DNA of 64,000 bases from Variovorax sp. JS1663 (GTDB lineage: Bacteria; Pseudomonadota; Gammaproteobacteria; Burkholderiales; Burkholderiaceae_C). Location of the stretch: the NCBI RefSeq assembly GCF_002157355.1, contig NZ_LYMK01000001.1, forward strand, positions 248,001 through 312,000, read 5' to 3'. Within the stretch, counting starts at the first letter, position 1. Each line of letters opens with the position of its first letter. The position numbers were made by a program, and so were the translations under genes. Below the pieces are notes generated by a model. It saw only the letters and a list, made by a program, of their open reading frames with translations. It did no database searches and was not told where the DNA came from. Positions 35,975-45,969 of the stretch are shown piece after piece.

Positions 35975-36627
35975 TGTTCTTCCTGCCCGACGGCTTCTGG
36001 TACACGATCACCTGGTTCGGTGACAGCGGCTTCCTGCTGCCGGTGGCGGCCTGGATCGCCGTGTGGCTGGGCGTGCGCACGGTCACGCGGCCGATCGCAT
36101 GGCGATGGCTCCTGCTGTTCGGTGCGGCCGGCGCGCTGGTGGCGCTTTCCAAGATCGCCTTCATGGGCTGGGGCGTCGGCAGCGCGCTGCTCAACTTCAC
36201 CGGCATCAGCGGACACACCATGCTCGCGGCCAGCGTCTGGCCGGTCGCCTTCTGGCTCACCGCCGCGCATGGAGAGCCGCGCGTGCGTTTCTCGGCCGCA
36301 ACGCTGGGGTGGATCTTTGCGGCGTTGATCGGCCTGTCGAGACTGGCGATCTACGCACATTCCAAATCCGAGGTGGCCGCCGGATTCGCGCTCGGCGCGG
36401 CCGTCAGCGGGCTTTTCCTCTGGCGCCAGCACCAAAGGCCGCCTCCGCGGCTGCACTGGATCCTGCTGTTGATCAGCATCGTGTCGCCCCTGGTCTTCCT
36501 GCGGCCCGGAACGCCCGCGCCCACGCAGGATGCCCTGGGCGTGATCGCGGTGCGCCTGGCCGGTATCGAGCGGCCCTTCACGCGTGCCGACCTGATGCTG
36601 CGGCGGCACCGCGCCGGTATCAAATAG
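35974..36627 (+). CDS. PAP2-family membrane phosphatase
   Basis: A 217-residue protein with five to six hydrophobic helices. PAP2 catalytic motifs are seen as ISGHTMLAAS (active-site SGH near residue 84) and SRLAIYAHSKSEVAAG (SR...H near 115-123). The preceding K-x6-R-P motif is only weakly visible. The family removes phosphate from phosphatidate, undecaprenyl pyrophosphate or sphingoid phosphate. The start shares one base with the stop of the LplT-PlsC gene (TGATG), so translation is coupled. Confidence 0.82.
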   Translation: MFFLPDGFWYTITWFGDSGFLLPVAAWIAVWLGVRTVTRPIAWRWLLLFGAAGALVALSKIAFMGWGVGSALLNFTGISGHTMLAASVWPVAFWLTAAHGEPRVRFSAATLGWIFAALIGLSRLAIYAHSKSEVAAGFALGAAVSGLFLWRQHQRPPPRLHWILLLISIVSPLVFLRPGTPAPTQDALGVIAVRLAGIERPFTRADLMLRRHRAGIK

Positions 36628-36730
36628 GGATACCGGTGGCGGCGAGAGTCGCCACCGGTGCATTAATTTGAACCTCGCCCGGGGGGCGCGAACCATCATT
36701 CGCGCACCTTCACTACGCCGCGAGGCATTC

Positions 36731-37216
36731 ATGCAACCCTCCTCTGCCAACGTCCTCATCCAGCGCGACACCCGTGCCTGGCAAGTCCAGGTCTGGATCT
36801 CCTTCGGGCTGGCTGTCTTCCTCTGCGCAACCGGCTTGGCCTGGCTGCCCGGGCAGGCGCTGGACCGGGCCTTCATGGTGATGGGCTACATGTTCTGCCT
36901 CTCGGCCGCCTTCGTGCTGGCCAAGTTCGTGCGCGACAGCCAGCGCGGCGCCATCGCCGGCGCCGGCGACGCGCCGATGTGGAAACTGGTCGTCTGGGGC
37001 GGCTTTTTCGCCGCCATGGGGCTGACCGGCTGGGGCCTGCTGCGCATGGAGATCAGTGAGACCTACAAGGCCTTCCTTGGCGTGAGCTGGCTGTTCCTGA
37101 TCAGCAGCGCCTTCACGCTGGCCAAGACCCTGCGCGACCGTCACGAAGCCGATCTCGCCGAGGCACGCCTGCAAGGCCGTCGCGCCGCCCGCGCCGAAGC
37201 CGGCGACGAGCAATGA
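36731..37216 (+). CDS. YiaA/YiaB-family inner-membrane protein
   Basis: A 161-residue protein with four hydrophobic helices in two similar pairs (QVWISFGLAVFLCATGLAWL / AFMVMGYMFCLSAAFVLAK and LVVWGGFFAAMGLTGWGLL / AFLGVSWLFLISSAFTLAK). This is the YiaAB two-helix-domain pattern, function unknown. The tail is charged and cytoplasmic. GAGG precedes the ATG at 36731. Confidence 0.8.
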   Translation: MQPSSANVLIQRDTRAWQVQVWISFGLAVFLCATGLAWLPGQALDRAFMVMGYMFCLSAAFVLAKFVRDSQRGAIAGAGDAPMWKLVVWGGFFAAMGLTGWGLLRMEISETYKAFLGVSWLFLISSAFTLAKTLRDRHEADLAEARLQGRRAARAEAGDEQ

Positions 37217-37260
37217 AGTCCCGACCCCTTGTTCAACCCTTTCCTGCTGGAGAACACATC

Positions 37261-37725
37261 ATGAAGATGAAGAAGTCCTTCGCCGCGGCCTTGATCGCGG
37301 TCTGTGCCGGGCTGGCGGGCACCGCCGCCCCGCTGCAGGTGCACGCGCAGAGCGAGGCCTCGGCCGCGCTGTCGATGCTGCCGGTGGCCTCGGTGGTCGG
37401 CACCGCCTCGGTGGCCGGCAGCGCGGCCAGTGCCGTGGTGGCCGTGCCGGCGGCGCTGTCGGTGGCCGGGTCGGCGCTGACGGTGGTGGCGGTCGAGGCC
37501 TCGGTGGACGGCACCGTCTATCTGTTGGAGCGCACGGCCGACGGTGCCCGCGCCAGCGTCAAGGTCCTGGGGCGCGCCGTGCACGGCAGCGCGGTCGCCG
37601 TCGGCACCGTGGTCACGGTCAGCGTGATCGGCACCGGGGTCGTACTGTCGGCAGCGGGCGAGGTGCTGGCCTTCGTGCCCAACGCGATCGGTCGTGCCCT
37701 GCTCTACAACGAGAGGCTGTCGTGA
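37261..37725 (+). CDS. Small exported Val/Ala-rich protein paired with DUF2145
   Basis: A 154-residue protein with a Sec signal (KKSFAAALIAVCAGLAGTAAP to VHAQS) and a low-complexity body of Val, Ala, Ser and Gly with two weakly hydrophobic stretches (AVVAVPAALSVAGSALTVVAV; AVAVGTVVTVSVIGTGVVLS). No known domain. Its stop overlaps the GTG start of the DUF2145 gene, so the two are made together. I do not recognise its function; an envelope or membrane-inserted partner of the DUF2145 protein is possible. Confidence 0.7.
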   Translation: MKMKKSFAAALIAVCAGLAGTAAPLQVHAQSEASAALSMLPVASVVGTASVAGSAASAVVAVPAALSVAGSALTVVAVEASVDGTVYLLERTADGARASVKVLGRAVHGSAVAVGTVVTVSVIGTGVVLSAAGEVLAFVPNAIGRALLYNERLS

Positions 37726-38606
37726 GGCGCTTCCCGACCAACTTCGGTGACTACGAGGCCGAGTACCACAGGCGCGTGCCGCGCATGCGGCGCTGGCTGC
37801 GGGCTGCCGTGCAGATGCTTGCGGCGGCGGTGGCCGTGGTGCTGGCCGGGCTGTTCCTGTTCCCGATCAACGCCCACGCCGGCCGCTCCTGCGAAGAGCG
37901 CAAGCCGGACCCGGTCTCGATCATCCAGGGCCTGGCGCTGGCCCAGCGCGCGGCCGAGCAGCTCGATGCCAGCGGCGCGCGGGTGGTCGTGCTGGCACGG
38001 GCCGGGCAGGACCTGGGCAAGTACGGGCTGCGCTATTCCCACCTGGGCCTGGCCTACAAGACCGAGGCCGGCGCCTGGCGCGTGGTGCACAAGCTGAACC
38101 AGTGCAGCACCGCGGTCGCGGCGATCTACCGCCAGGGCCTGGGCGACTTCTTCCTCGACGACCTCTGGCGCTACGAAGCGGCGTGGGTGGTGCCGACGCC
38201 CGCCGTGCAGGCGCAGCTGCTGGCGATGCTCAAGGACGAGCCGACGCGCATCACCCGCCTGCACCAGGCGCCCTACAGCGTCGTGAGCTACGCCTGGGGC
38301 CGCAAGTACCAGCAGTCGAACCAGTGGGCCATCGAGACCTTGGCGGCGGCGATGGAGCCCGGCACCATCCGCACCCGCGAGCAGGCGCAGGCCTGGCTGC
38401 AGTTCAAGGGCTACGAGCCCACCACGCTGAAGCTGGGCCCGCTCACGCGGCTGGGCGGCCGCATCAGCGCCGCCAACGTGGCCTTCGACGACCATCCCAA
38501 CGAGAAGCGCTTCTCCGACCGCATCGAGACGGTCACGGTGGATTCGGTGTTCGCCTGGCTGCCCCGCGCGGGACTCGGGGCCGCGCCGACCGTTCTGCGC
38601 CTATGA
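37722..38606 (+). CDS. DUF2145 family protein
   Basis: A 294-residue protein with an N-terminal membrane anchor or signal (MLAAAVAVVLAGLFLFPINAHA, residues 29-50) and a periplasmic DUF2145 domain. Conserved-looking features are the RYSHLGLAYK segment near 103, HKLNQC near 123 and SYAWGRKYQQSNQWAIETLA near 190. The H...Q-S-N-Q-W layout resembles NlpC/P60-like or transglutaminase-like folds, but I cannot show a catalytic triad. GTG 37722 overlaps the upstream stop (GTGA). Confidence 0.8.
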   Translation: MRRFPTNFGDYEAEYHRRVPRMRRWLRAAVQMLAAAVAVVLAGLFLFPINAHAGRSCEERKPDPVSIIQGLALAQRAAEQLDASGARVVVLARAGQDLGKYGLRYSHLGLAYKTEAGAWRVVHKLNQCSTAVAAIYRQGLGDFFLDDLWRYEAAWVVPTPAVQAQLLAMLKDEPTRITRLHQAPYSVVSYAWGRKYQQSNQWAIETLAAAMEPGTIRTREQAQAWLQFKGYEPTTLKLGPLTRLGGRISAANVAFDDHPNEKRFSDRIETVTVDSVFAWLPRAGLGAAPTVLRL

Positions 38607-38679
38607 GGACCCGGTCCGCAGCGCTTGCCGATCCCGGCATCCGGACCGACACGTCCGAGTTGTCACGGCGAACCGTTCT

Positions 38680-38999
38680 CGCCGCAGCCTCGATCATGTC
38701 CCGGGTCCAGCGACCGGCCGCCTCCATGGCCGCGCCGTCGATGCGCTGCTTGTAGTAGACGACGAAGCAGAACACTTCCTCGCGCGCCCAGCGCAGCAGC
38801 GACAGATCATCGGGCGGCGAATGGCGGATCGGATGCTGCGCTCGGCTGCGGCGGAAGCTACTACCTGCCCTACCAGCTGCATGCGACCCGGGCACAGTTT
38901 GCCGCCGCCTATCCTCAGGCGGACGCGTTCCGGGCGGTGAAGCGCGCTGCGGACCCTCAGGGGCGCTTCAGCAACGCGCTGTGGCAGCGCTACCTTTGA
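38680..38999. pseudogene. Rearranged fragments of a berberine-bridge-type FAD oxidase
   Basis: On the plus strand, 38844-38999 ends with GCGGSYYLPYQLHATRAQF and a C-terminal DPQGRFSNALWQRYL, the tail (BBE region) of an FAD-linked oxidoreductase. Immediately left, 38680-38811 encodes on the minus strand the segment that normally comes just before it (DDLSLLRWAREEVFCFVVYY to RWTRDMIEAA). The two pieces face opposite ways and are bounded by a 10-bp inverted repeat, CGCCGCAGCC at 38680-38689 and GGCTGCGGCG at 38844-38853. The rest of the gene is gone. The minus-strand frame at 38533-38895 is not a gene. Confidence 0.65.
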
Positions 39000-39033
39000 A
39001 ACAACAACACTCGAGTGAAACGGAGATCTGGAA

Positions 39034-40131
39034 ATGAGCAAATCCCTGCGCCTGTCGGAGAAATGGTTCCGCCGTGGCCTGTGGGTGGTGGCCCTGGTGT
39101 TCGCGAGCTTCCTGGTCGGGCTGGGCAGCACCATCGTGGGCGACCTGCCGCGGGTGGAGCGCGCGCTGACGCTCGACGACTTCATCGACCGCACCGCGGC
39201 CGAGCCGCTGCGCAAGACCATCCGCGACAGCCAGCGCGCCGAGCAGGAGGCCTCTCGCGAGCGAGAGCAGGCTGAGCTCGCGCTGTTGGCCGCTCAGCAG
39301 GCCAGCCGCACCGCGCGTGAGACCTTCGGCAACTGGCTCGCCACACGGCGGGTGACCGCGCAGCCGGATCAGGACACCGAACTGATCGCACGCACCAAGG
39401 CGCTCGATGCGCTCAAGGCCAAGGAGAACGAGGCGGAGCGCGCCGTCGGTGCGCAGCGCCAGGTCGCGCTCGACGCCCGCCAGGCGCGCCAGAGTGCGCA
39501 GCAGCAGCTCGCGACCCTCGAAGAGGTGGCGTACAAGGCGATGGAGGCGGAAAGCCGGCGCGTGGAGCTGCGCGTCTTCGCCTATCGGCTGGCACTCACG
39601 CTGCCGCTGCTGGTGATCGCCGGATGGCTGTTCGCGAAGAAGCGCAAAAGCACATGGTGGCCCTTCGTCTGGGGCTTCATCCTGTTCGCGCTGTTCGCCT
39701 TCTTCGTCGAGCTCGTTCCTTATCTGCCGAGCTATGGCGGCTATGTGCGCTACGTGGTCGGCATCGTGCTGACGGTGCTCGTCGGCCGCTACGCCATCAT
39801 TGCGCTCAACCGCTACCTCGCACGCCAGAAGCTGGCGGAGGCGCAGCCGGATACCGTGCGCCGCAACGAGCTGAGCTATGACACCGCACTGGCCCGCCTC
39901 GCCAAGGGCGTGTGCCCGGGCTGCGAGCGGCCGGTGGACCTGAAGAACACGGAGATCGATTTCTGCCCGCATTGCGGCATCGGCCTGTTCGACCATTGCC
40001 GCGCCTGCGAGGCGCGCAAGAGCGCGTTCTCGCGTTTCTGCCATGCCTGCGGCACGATGGCCGCGTCGGGCCCTTCGGACGGGCTTCCTTCTTCACAGCT
40101 TGTTCAGGTCCAGCCGGCATCCACCACGTAG
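39034..40131 (+). CDS. Coiled-coil membrane protein with C-terminal zinc ribbons
   Basis: A 365-residue protein of unknown function. Order: one hydrophobic helix (about 17-37); a long charged Ala/Gln/Glu/Arg coiled coil (about 60-170); three hydrophobic helices (about 185-258); then a double zinc-ribbon (C-P-G-C...C-P-H-C near 293-313 and C-R-A-C...C-H-A-C near 322-339). The coiled coil probably faces the periplasm and the ribbons the cytoplasm, given the positive-inside pattern. CGGAG stands before the ATG. Its 3' end overlaps the convergent SDR gene by 28 bp. Confidence 0.75.
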   Translation: MSKSLRLSEKWFRRGLWVVALVFASFLVGLGSTIVGDLPRVERALTLDDFIDRTAAEPLRKTIRDSQRAEQEASREREQAELALLAAQQASRTARETFGNWLATRRVTAQPDQDTELIARTKALDALKAKENEAERAVGAQRQVALDARQARQSAQQQLATLEEVAYKAMEAESRRVELRVFAYRLALTLPLLVIAGWLFAKKRKSTWWPFVWGFILFALFAFFVELVPYLPSYGGYVRYVVGIVLTVLVGRYAIIALNRYLARQKLAEAQPDTVRRNELSYDTALARLAKGVCPGCERPVDLKNTEIDFCPHCGIGLFDHCRACEARKSAFSRFCHACGTMAASGPSDGLPSSQLVQVQPASTT

Positions 40132-40880
40132 TCCTGCGCGGTGCACATCCTCGAATCGTCGGCCGCGAGAAAGAGGGCCATGCTCGCGATGTCCTCGGCC
40201 ACCACCCGGCCGGGCAGGCATTGGGCGGCATCGATCTGGGCCTCCGACTCCGGCTTGACCCACAGACGCAGCTGGCGCTCGGTCATCACCCAGCCGGGCA
40301 CGATCGAGTTGACGCGGATGCCGGCCTTGCCGAGGTCGCGCGCAAGCGAGCGCGTCAGGCCGCGCGCGGCCGCCTTGCAGGCCTGATAGACCGGGTAGCC
40401 GGCGCCCTTGATCATCCAGCTGATCGACCCGAAGTTGATGATCGAGCCGCCGCCGGACGCCCGCATGTCCTCGGCCACGGCTTGCGCGGCGAAGAACTGG
40501 TGCTTGAAGTTGATCGCGACCAGCGCGTCGAAGTCCTCGCTCGTGACATCGGCCATGTCATGACGGCGGTCGTTGGCGGCGTTGTTGAGCAACACGCGGA
40601 TCGGTCCGAAGCGCGCACGTACCGCCGCGAGGGTGGCCAGCAGCGCGGCCACGTCGGTGACGTCGCATTCCTGGAAGAACACCGCATCGTCCCCTTGCAG
40701 GCCGGCGGCGAGCGCCTGGCCGGCCGCCACGTCGATGTCGCAGAAGCCGACCCGCGCGCCCTGCGCATGGAAGGCACGCACCAGTGCTTCGCCGATGCCG
40801 GTCGCCCCACCGGAGATGAAGACACAGCGGCCAGCGAGCGAGGGATAGCGAGCCGAAGCGAAGGAGGTCGATGCGGTCAT
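40104..40880 (-). CDS. SDR-family NAD(P)-dependent oxidoreductase
   Basis: A 258-residue classical short-chain dehydrogenase. The cofactor motif is CVFISGGATGIGEALV, with Asp of FCDID favouring NAD; NNAAN holds the structural Asn; FGSISWM supplies the catalytic Ser and YPVYQACKAAARGL the Tyr-x3-Lys pair. The C-terminal SIVPGWVMTERQ is usual for this group. Substrate is unknown; relatives include sugar and hydroxy-acid dehydrogenases. The 3' end overlaps the convergent zinc-ribbon gene. Confidence 0.88.
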   Translation of the reverse strand: MTASTSFASARYPSLAGRCVFISGGATGIGEALVRAFHAQGARVGFCDIDVAAGQALAAGLQGDDAVFFQECDVTDVAALLATLAAVRARFGPIRVLLNNAANDRRHDMADVTSEDFDALVAINFKHQFFAAQAVAEDMRASGGGSIINFGSISWMIKGAGYPVYQACKAAARGLTRSLARDLGKAGIRVNSIVPGWVMTERQLRLWVKPESEAQIDAAQCLPGRVVAEDIASMALFLAADDSRMCTAQDYVVDAGWT

Positions 40881-41033
40881 GGTCTAAGCCTCTGCGAGCG
40901 AAGGATGCTGCTGCATTCTCTACGTCGACGGGCCGGCCTGCCAGTCGCGTCGGATCTCCGGCGTATGGCTTCCGGCGTGTTCACGCGGACAAGCCTTCTC
41001 GGTACGCTGGAGGCCTTTGATGAAGCCCCCGCC

Positions 41034-41426
41034 ATGTTCAGCCAGTTTCTCCGCCGCCACGCCGCCGCCGGCCTTTATCTCTTGTGCATCGCCGCCGCGC
41101 TGCTGTCGGCCGCGAGCCTGGTCGCCTACGCGCAGGAGCCCGGTAGCATCCGGCTCTTCAAGGTGGTCTCGCCGCGCGACGAGATCGTGATCGGCATCGA
41201 GGCCGTGCAGCTCGGTGGCGGCAGCGGGCCGGACGTTCAGCGCTTCGCGACCCTGGTGCAGGACAAGAGCCCGCTGACCGTCTGGCAGTACGCCTCGCAG
41301 AAGGATACGGCCGGCGCGCTGGTGCAGGCACCGATCCGCCAGGTGGCCCTGTTCAAGAACGAGCTGGTGCGCATCGAGCCCTACAGCACGCCGCTGCCGA
41401 TCAAGGTGCCGGGCGCCGCGAAGTAG
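41034..41426 (+). CDS. Small exported protein of unknown function
   Basis: A 130-residue protein with a signal peptide (AAAGLYLLCIAAALLSAASLVAYA) and a mature part (IRLFKVVSPRDEIVIGIEAV onward) predicted mostly beta. No family recognised. The chosen ATG at 41034 gives a well-formed signal; longer in-frame starts add improbable sequence. It stands between a divergent SDR gene and the convergent tgt gene, 8 bp from the latter. Confidence 0.6.
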   Translation: MFSQFLRRHAAAGLYLLCIAAALLSAASLVAYAQEPGSIRLFKVVSPRDEIVIGIEAVQLGGGSGPDVQRFATLVQDKSPLTVWQYASQKDTAGALVQAPIRQVALFKNELVRIEPYSTPLPIKVPGAAK

Positions 41427-41434
41427 GGCGGGGC

Positions 41435-43664
<2,230 letters not shown>

Positions 43665-43745
43665 GGATCTTGAGGGCCGGACGGGCCCGTGCCAAGGAGG
43701 CGAAGAGAAGGGGAAGGAGGCCGAAGAGGCGGGCAGAATTGTCCC

Positions 43746-45848
43746 ATGCCCGCCGCCGCCAAGTCCCCATCCCCGGAAAAGCCCGCACAGGCGCCCGGCG
43801 TCGGCCCGAGCGCGGTGCAGCGCGCGCTGCGCAAGCTGGGCCTCGTGCGCGACATCGATTTCGCGCTCTACCTGCCGATGCGCTACGAGGACGAGACGCG
43901 CATCGTGCGGCTGGCCGACACGCGCGACGGCGACGTGGCGCAGATCGAGGCGGTGGTGACGGCAAGCGAGGTGGTGTTCCGCCCGCGCCGCCAGCTGATC
44001 GTGACGGTGGACGACGGCAGCGACACCTGCCAGCTGCGCTTCTTCAACTTCTATCCTTCGCAGCAGAAGCAATTGGCCGTCGGCGCGCGGGTGCGCGTGC
44101 GCGGCGAGGTGCGCGGCGGCTTCGTCGGGCGGCAGATGATGCACCCGGGCGTCAAGGCCGCGGGGACCGAGCTGCCGCAGGCGCTGACGCCGGTGTACTC
44201 GACCATCGCGGGCCTGGCCCAGCCGGTGCTGCGGCGGGAAGTGCGCGCCGGCCTGGCGCGGTCGGTGCTGGACGAGACCATTCCCGCGGACCTGGCGCCG
44301 CCGGGCGCATGGCCACTGCGCCGCGCCCTCAACTTCCTGCACTATCCGGCGCCCGACGTGGCGATCGCCACGCTGGAGGACCACAGCCATCCGGCTTGGC
44401 AGAGGCTCAAGGCCGACGAGCTGCTGGCGCAGCAACTGTCGCAACTACAGGCGCGGCGAGCCCGTGGCGCGCAGCGGGCGCCGATTCTTTCGCCGGCTGC
44501 GGCCGGGGATTCGCTGGGGCATGCGTTGCGGGAGACCTTGCCGTTCACCCTGACCGGCGCACAGCAGCGCGTGGTCGCGGAGATTGGCCGCGACCTGGCC
44601 CGCGAGGTGCCGATGCACCGCCTGCTGCAGGGCGACGTGGGCTCGGGCAAGACCGTGGTGGCGGCGCTCGCGGCCGCGCACTGCATCGACGCCGGCCACC
44701 AGTGCGCGCTGATGGCGCCCACCGAGATCCTTGCAGCCCAGCATTTCGGCAAGCTGGTCGGCTGGCTCGATCCGCTCCTGGCCGAGCGCGGCCTGCGGGT
44801 GGCCTGGCTCACCGGCAGCCAGAAGAAAAAGGAGCGCGATGCCATGTCGGCGGCGGTCGAGAGCGGCGAGGCAGCGCTGGTGATCGGCACCCATGCGGTG
44901 ATCTCCGAGAAGGTGCGCTTCCAAAACCTCGCGCTCGCGATCATCGACGAGCAGCACCGCTTTGGCGTCGCGCAGCGCCTCGCGCTACGCGGCAAAGCTG
45001 GAGGGGACCTGGAACCGCATCTCCTGATGATGAGCGCCACACCCATCCCGCGAACGCTGGCGATGAGCTACTACGCCGACCTCGACGTGTCCACGCTCGA
45101 CGAACTGCCTCCGGGGCGCACGCCGATCGTCACCAAGCTGGTGGCCGAGCATCGTCGCGACGAGGTCGTCGACCGAATCCGCGTACAGCTGGCGCAGGGG
45201 CGGCAGGTCTACTGGGTCTGCCCGCTGATCGAGGAGAGCGAGGCGATCGACCTGCGCAACGCGACCGAGACGCGCGACGAGCTCGCCGCCGCGCTGGGTG
45301 ACGATGTCGGGGTGGGCCTGCTGCACTCGCGCATGCCGACGGCCGAGAAGCAGGCGGTGATGGAGGCCTTCACCGCCAACCGGCTGCAGGTGCTGGTCAG
45401 CACCACCGTGATCGAGGTCGGCGTGGACGTGCCCAATGCCTCGCTGATGGTGATCGAGCATGCCGAGCGCTTCGGCCTCTCGCAACTGCACCAGCTGCGC
45501 GGCCGCGTGGGGCGCGGTGCCGCGGCCTCTGCCTGCGTGCTGCTTTACGCGCCCAACGAGGGCGGCCGGGTTGGCGAGGCGGCGCGGGCGCGGCTCAAAG
45601 CGATGGCCGAGACCAGCGACGGCTTCGAGATCGCGCGCCGCGACCTGGAGATCCGCGGCCCGGGCGAATTCCTCGGCGCACGCCAGTCGGGCGCGCCGCT
45701 GCTGCGCTTCGCCGACCTCAGCACCGATGTGCTGCTGCTGGACTGGGCGCGTGCGCTGGCACCGCGCATGCTGGACCGGCATCCGGCGCTGGCGAGCGCG
45801 CACGTGGATCGCTGGCTGGGCAGCAAGGCCGAGTACCTCAAGGCCTGA
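43746..45848 (+). CDS. recG: ATP-dependent DNA helicase RecG
   Basis: A 700-residue branched-DNA helicase that reverses stalled forks. It has the N-terminal wedge/OB region, then Walker [19 protein letters not shown] (about 300), DEQH box [14 protein letters not shown], motif [20 protein letters not shown] and motif [14 protein letters not shown] 43746 is chosen as the usual start near the wedge domain; an upstream ATG at 43689 adds a low-complexity stretch. The 3' end carries a 12-bp tandem duplication across the stop codon. Confidence 0.96.
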   Translation: MPAAAKSPSPEKPAQAPGVGPSAVQRALRKLGLVRDIDFALYLPMRYEDETRIVRLADTRDGDVAQIEAVVTASEVVFRPRRQLIVTVDDGSDTCQLRFFNFYPSQQKQLAVGARVRVRGEVRGGFVGRQMMHPGVKAAGTELPQALTPVYSTIAGLAQPVLRREVRAGLARSVLDETIPADLAPPGAWPLRRALNFLHYPAPDVAIATLEDHSHPAWQRLKADELLAQQLSQLQARRARGAQRAPILSPAAAGDSLGHALRETLPFTLTGAQQRVVAEIGRDLAREVPMHRLLQGDVGSGKTVVAALAAAHCIDAGHQCALMAPTEILAAQHFGKLVGWLDPLLAERGLRVAWLTGSQKKKERDAMSAAVESGEAALVIGTHAVISEKVRFQNLALAIIDEQHRFGVAQRLALRGKAGGDLEPHLLMMSATPIPRTLAMSYYADLDVSTLDELPPGRTPIVTKLVAEHRRDEVVDRIRVQLAQGRQVYWVCPLIEESEAIDLRNATETRDELAAALGDDVGVGLLHSRMPTAEKQAVMEAFTANRLQVLVSTTVIEVGVDVPNASLMVIEHAERFGLSQLHQLRGRVGRGAAASACVLLYAPNEGGRVGEAARARLKAMAETSDGFEIARRDLEIRGPGEFLGARQSGAPLLRFADLSTDVLLLDWARALAPRMLDRHPALASAHVDRWLGSKAEYLKA

Positions 45849-45861
45849 GTCAAGGCCTGAG
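45838..45861 (+). repeat. 12-bp tandem duplication across the recG stop
   Basis: TCAAGGCCTGAG occurs twice head to tail (45838-45849 and 45850-45861). The first copy contains the recG stop codon TGA (45846-45848); the second is untranslated. This looks like slippage or duplication that left the protein unchanged. Confidence 0.9.
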
Positions 45862-45969
45862 GACCGGGGGCGACGGACGCCGCGGGCGCCGTTCACTGGC
45901 CTGTCATGCACGGCGCTTACCGTCCATCGGCTTGCCGTCACAGCACGAATCCCCGAGGAGAACCCCGCC

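Noticed and set aside
38533..38895. Minus-strand frame as a 120-residue gene
   Set aside because: Its recognisable part is a fragment of a FAD oxidase next to the plus-strand remainder of the same protein; treated as a pseudogene.
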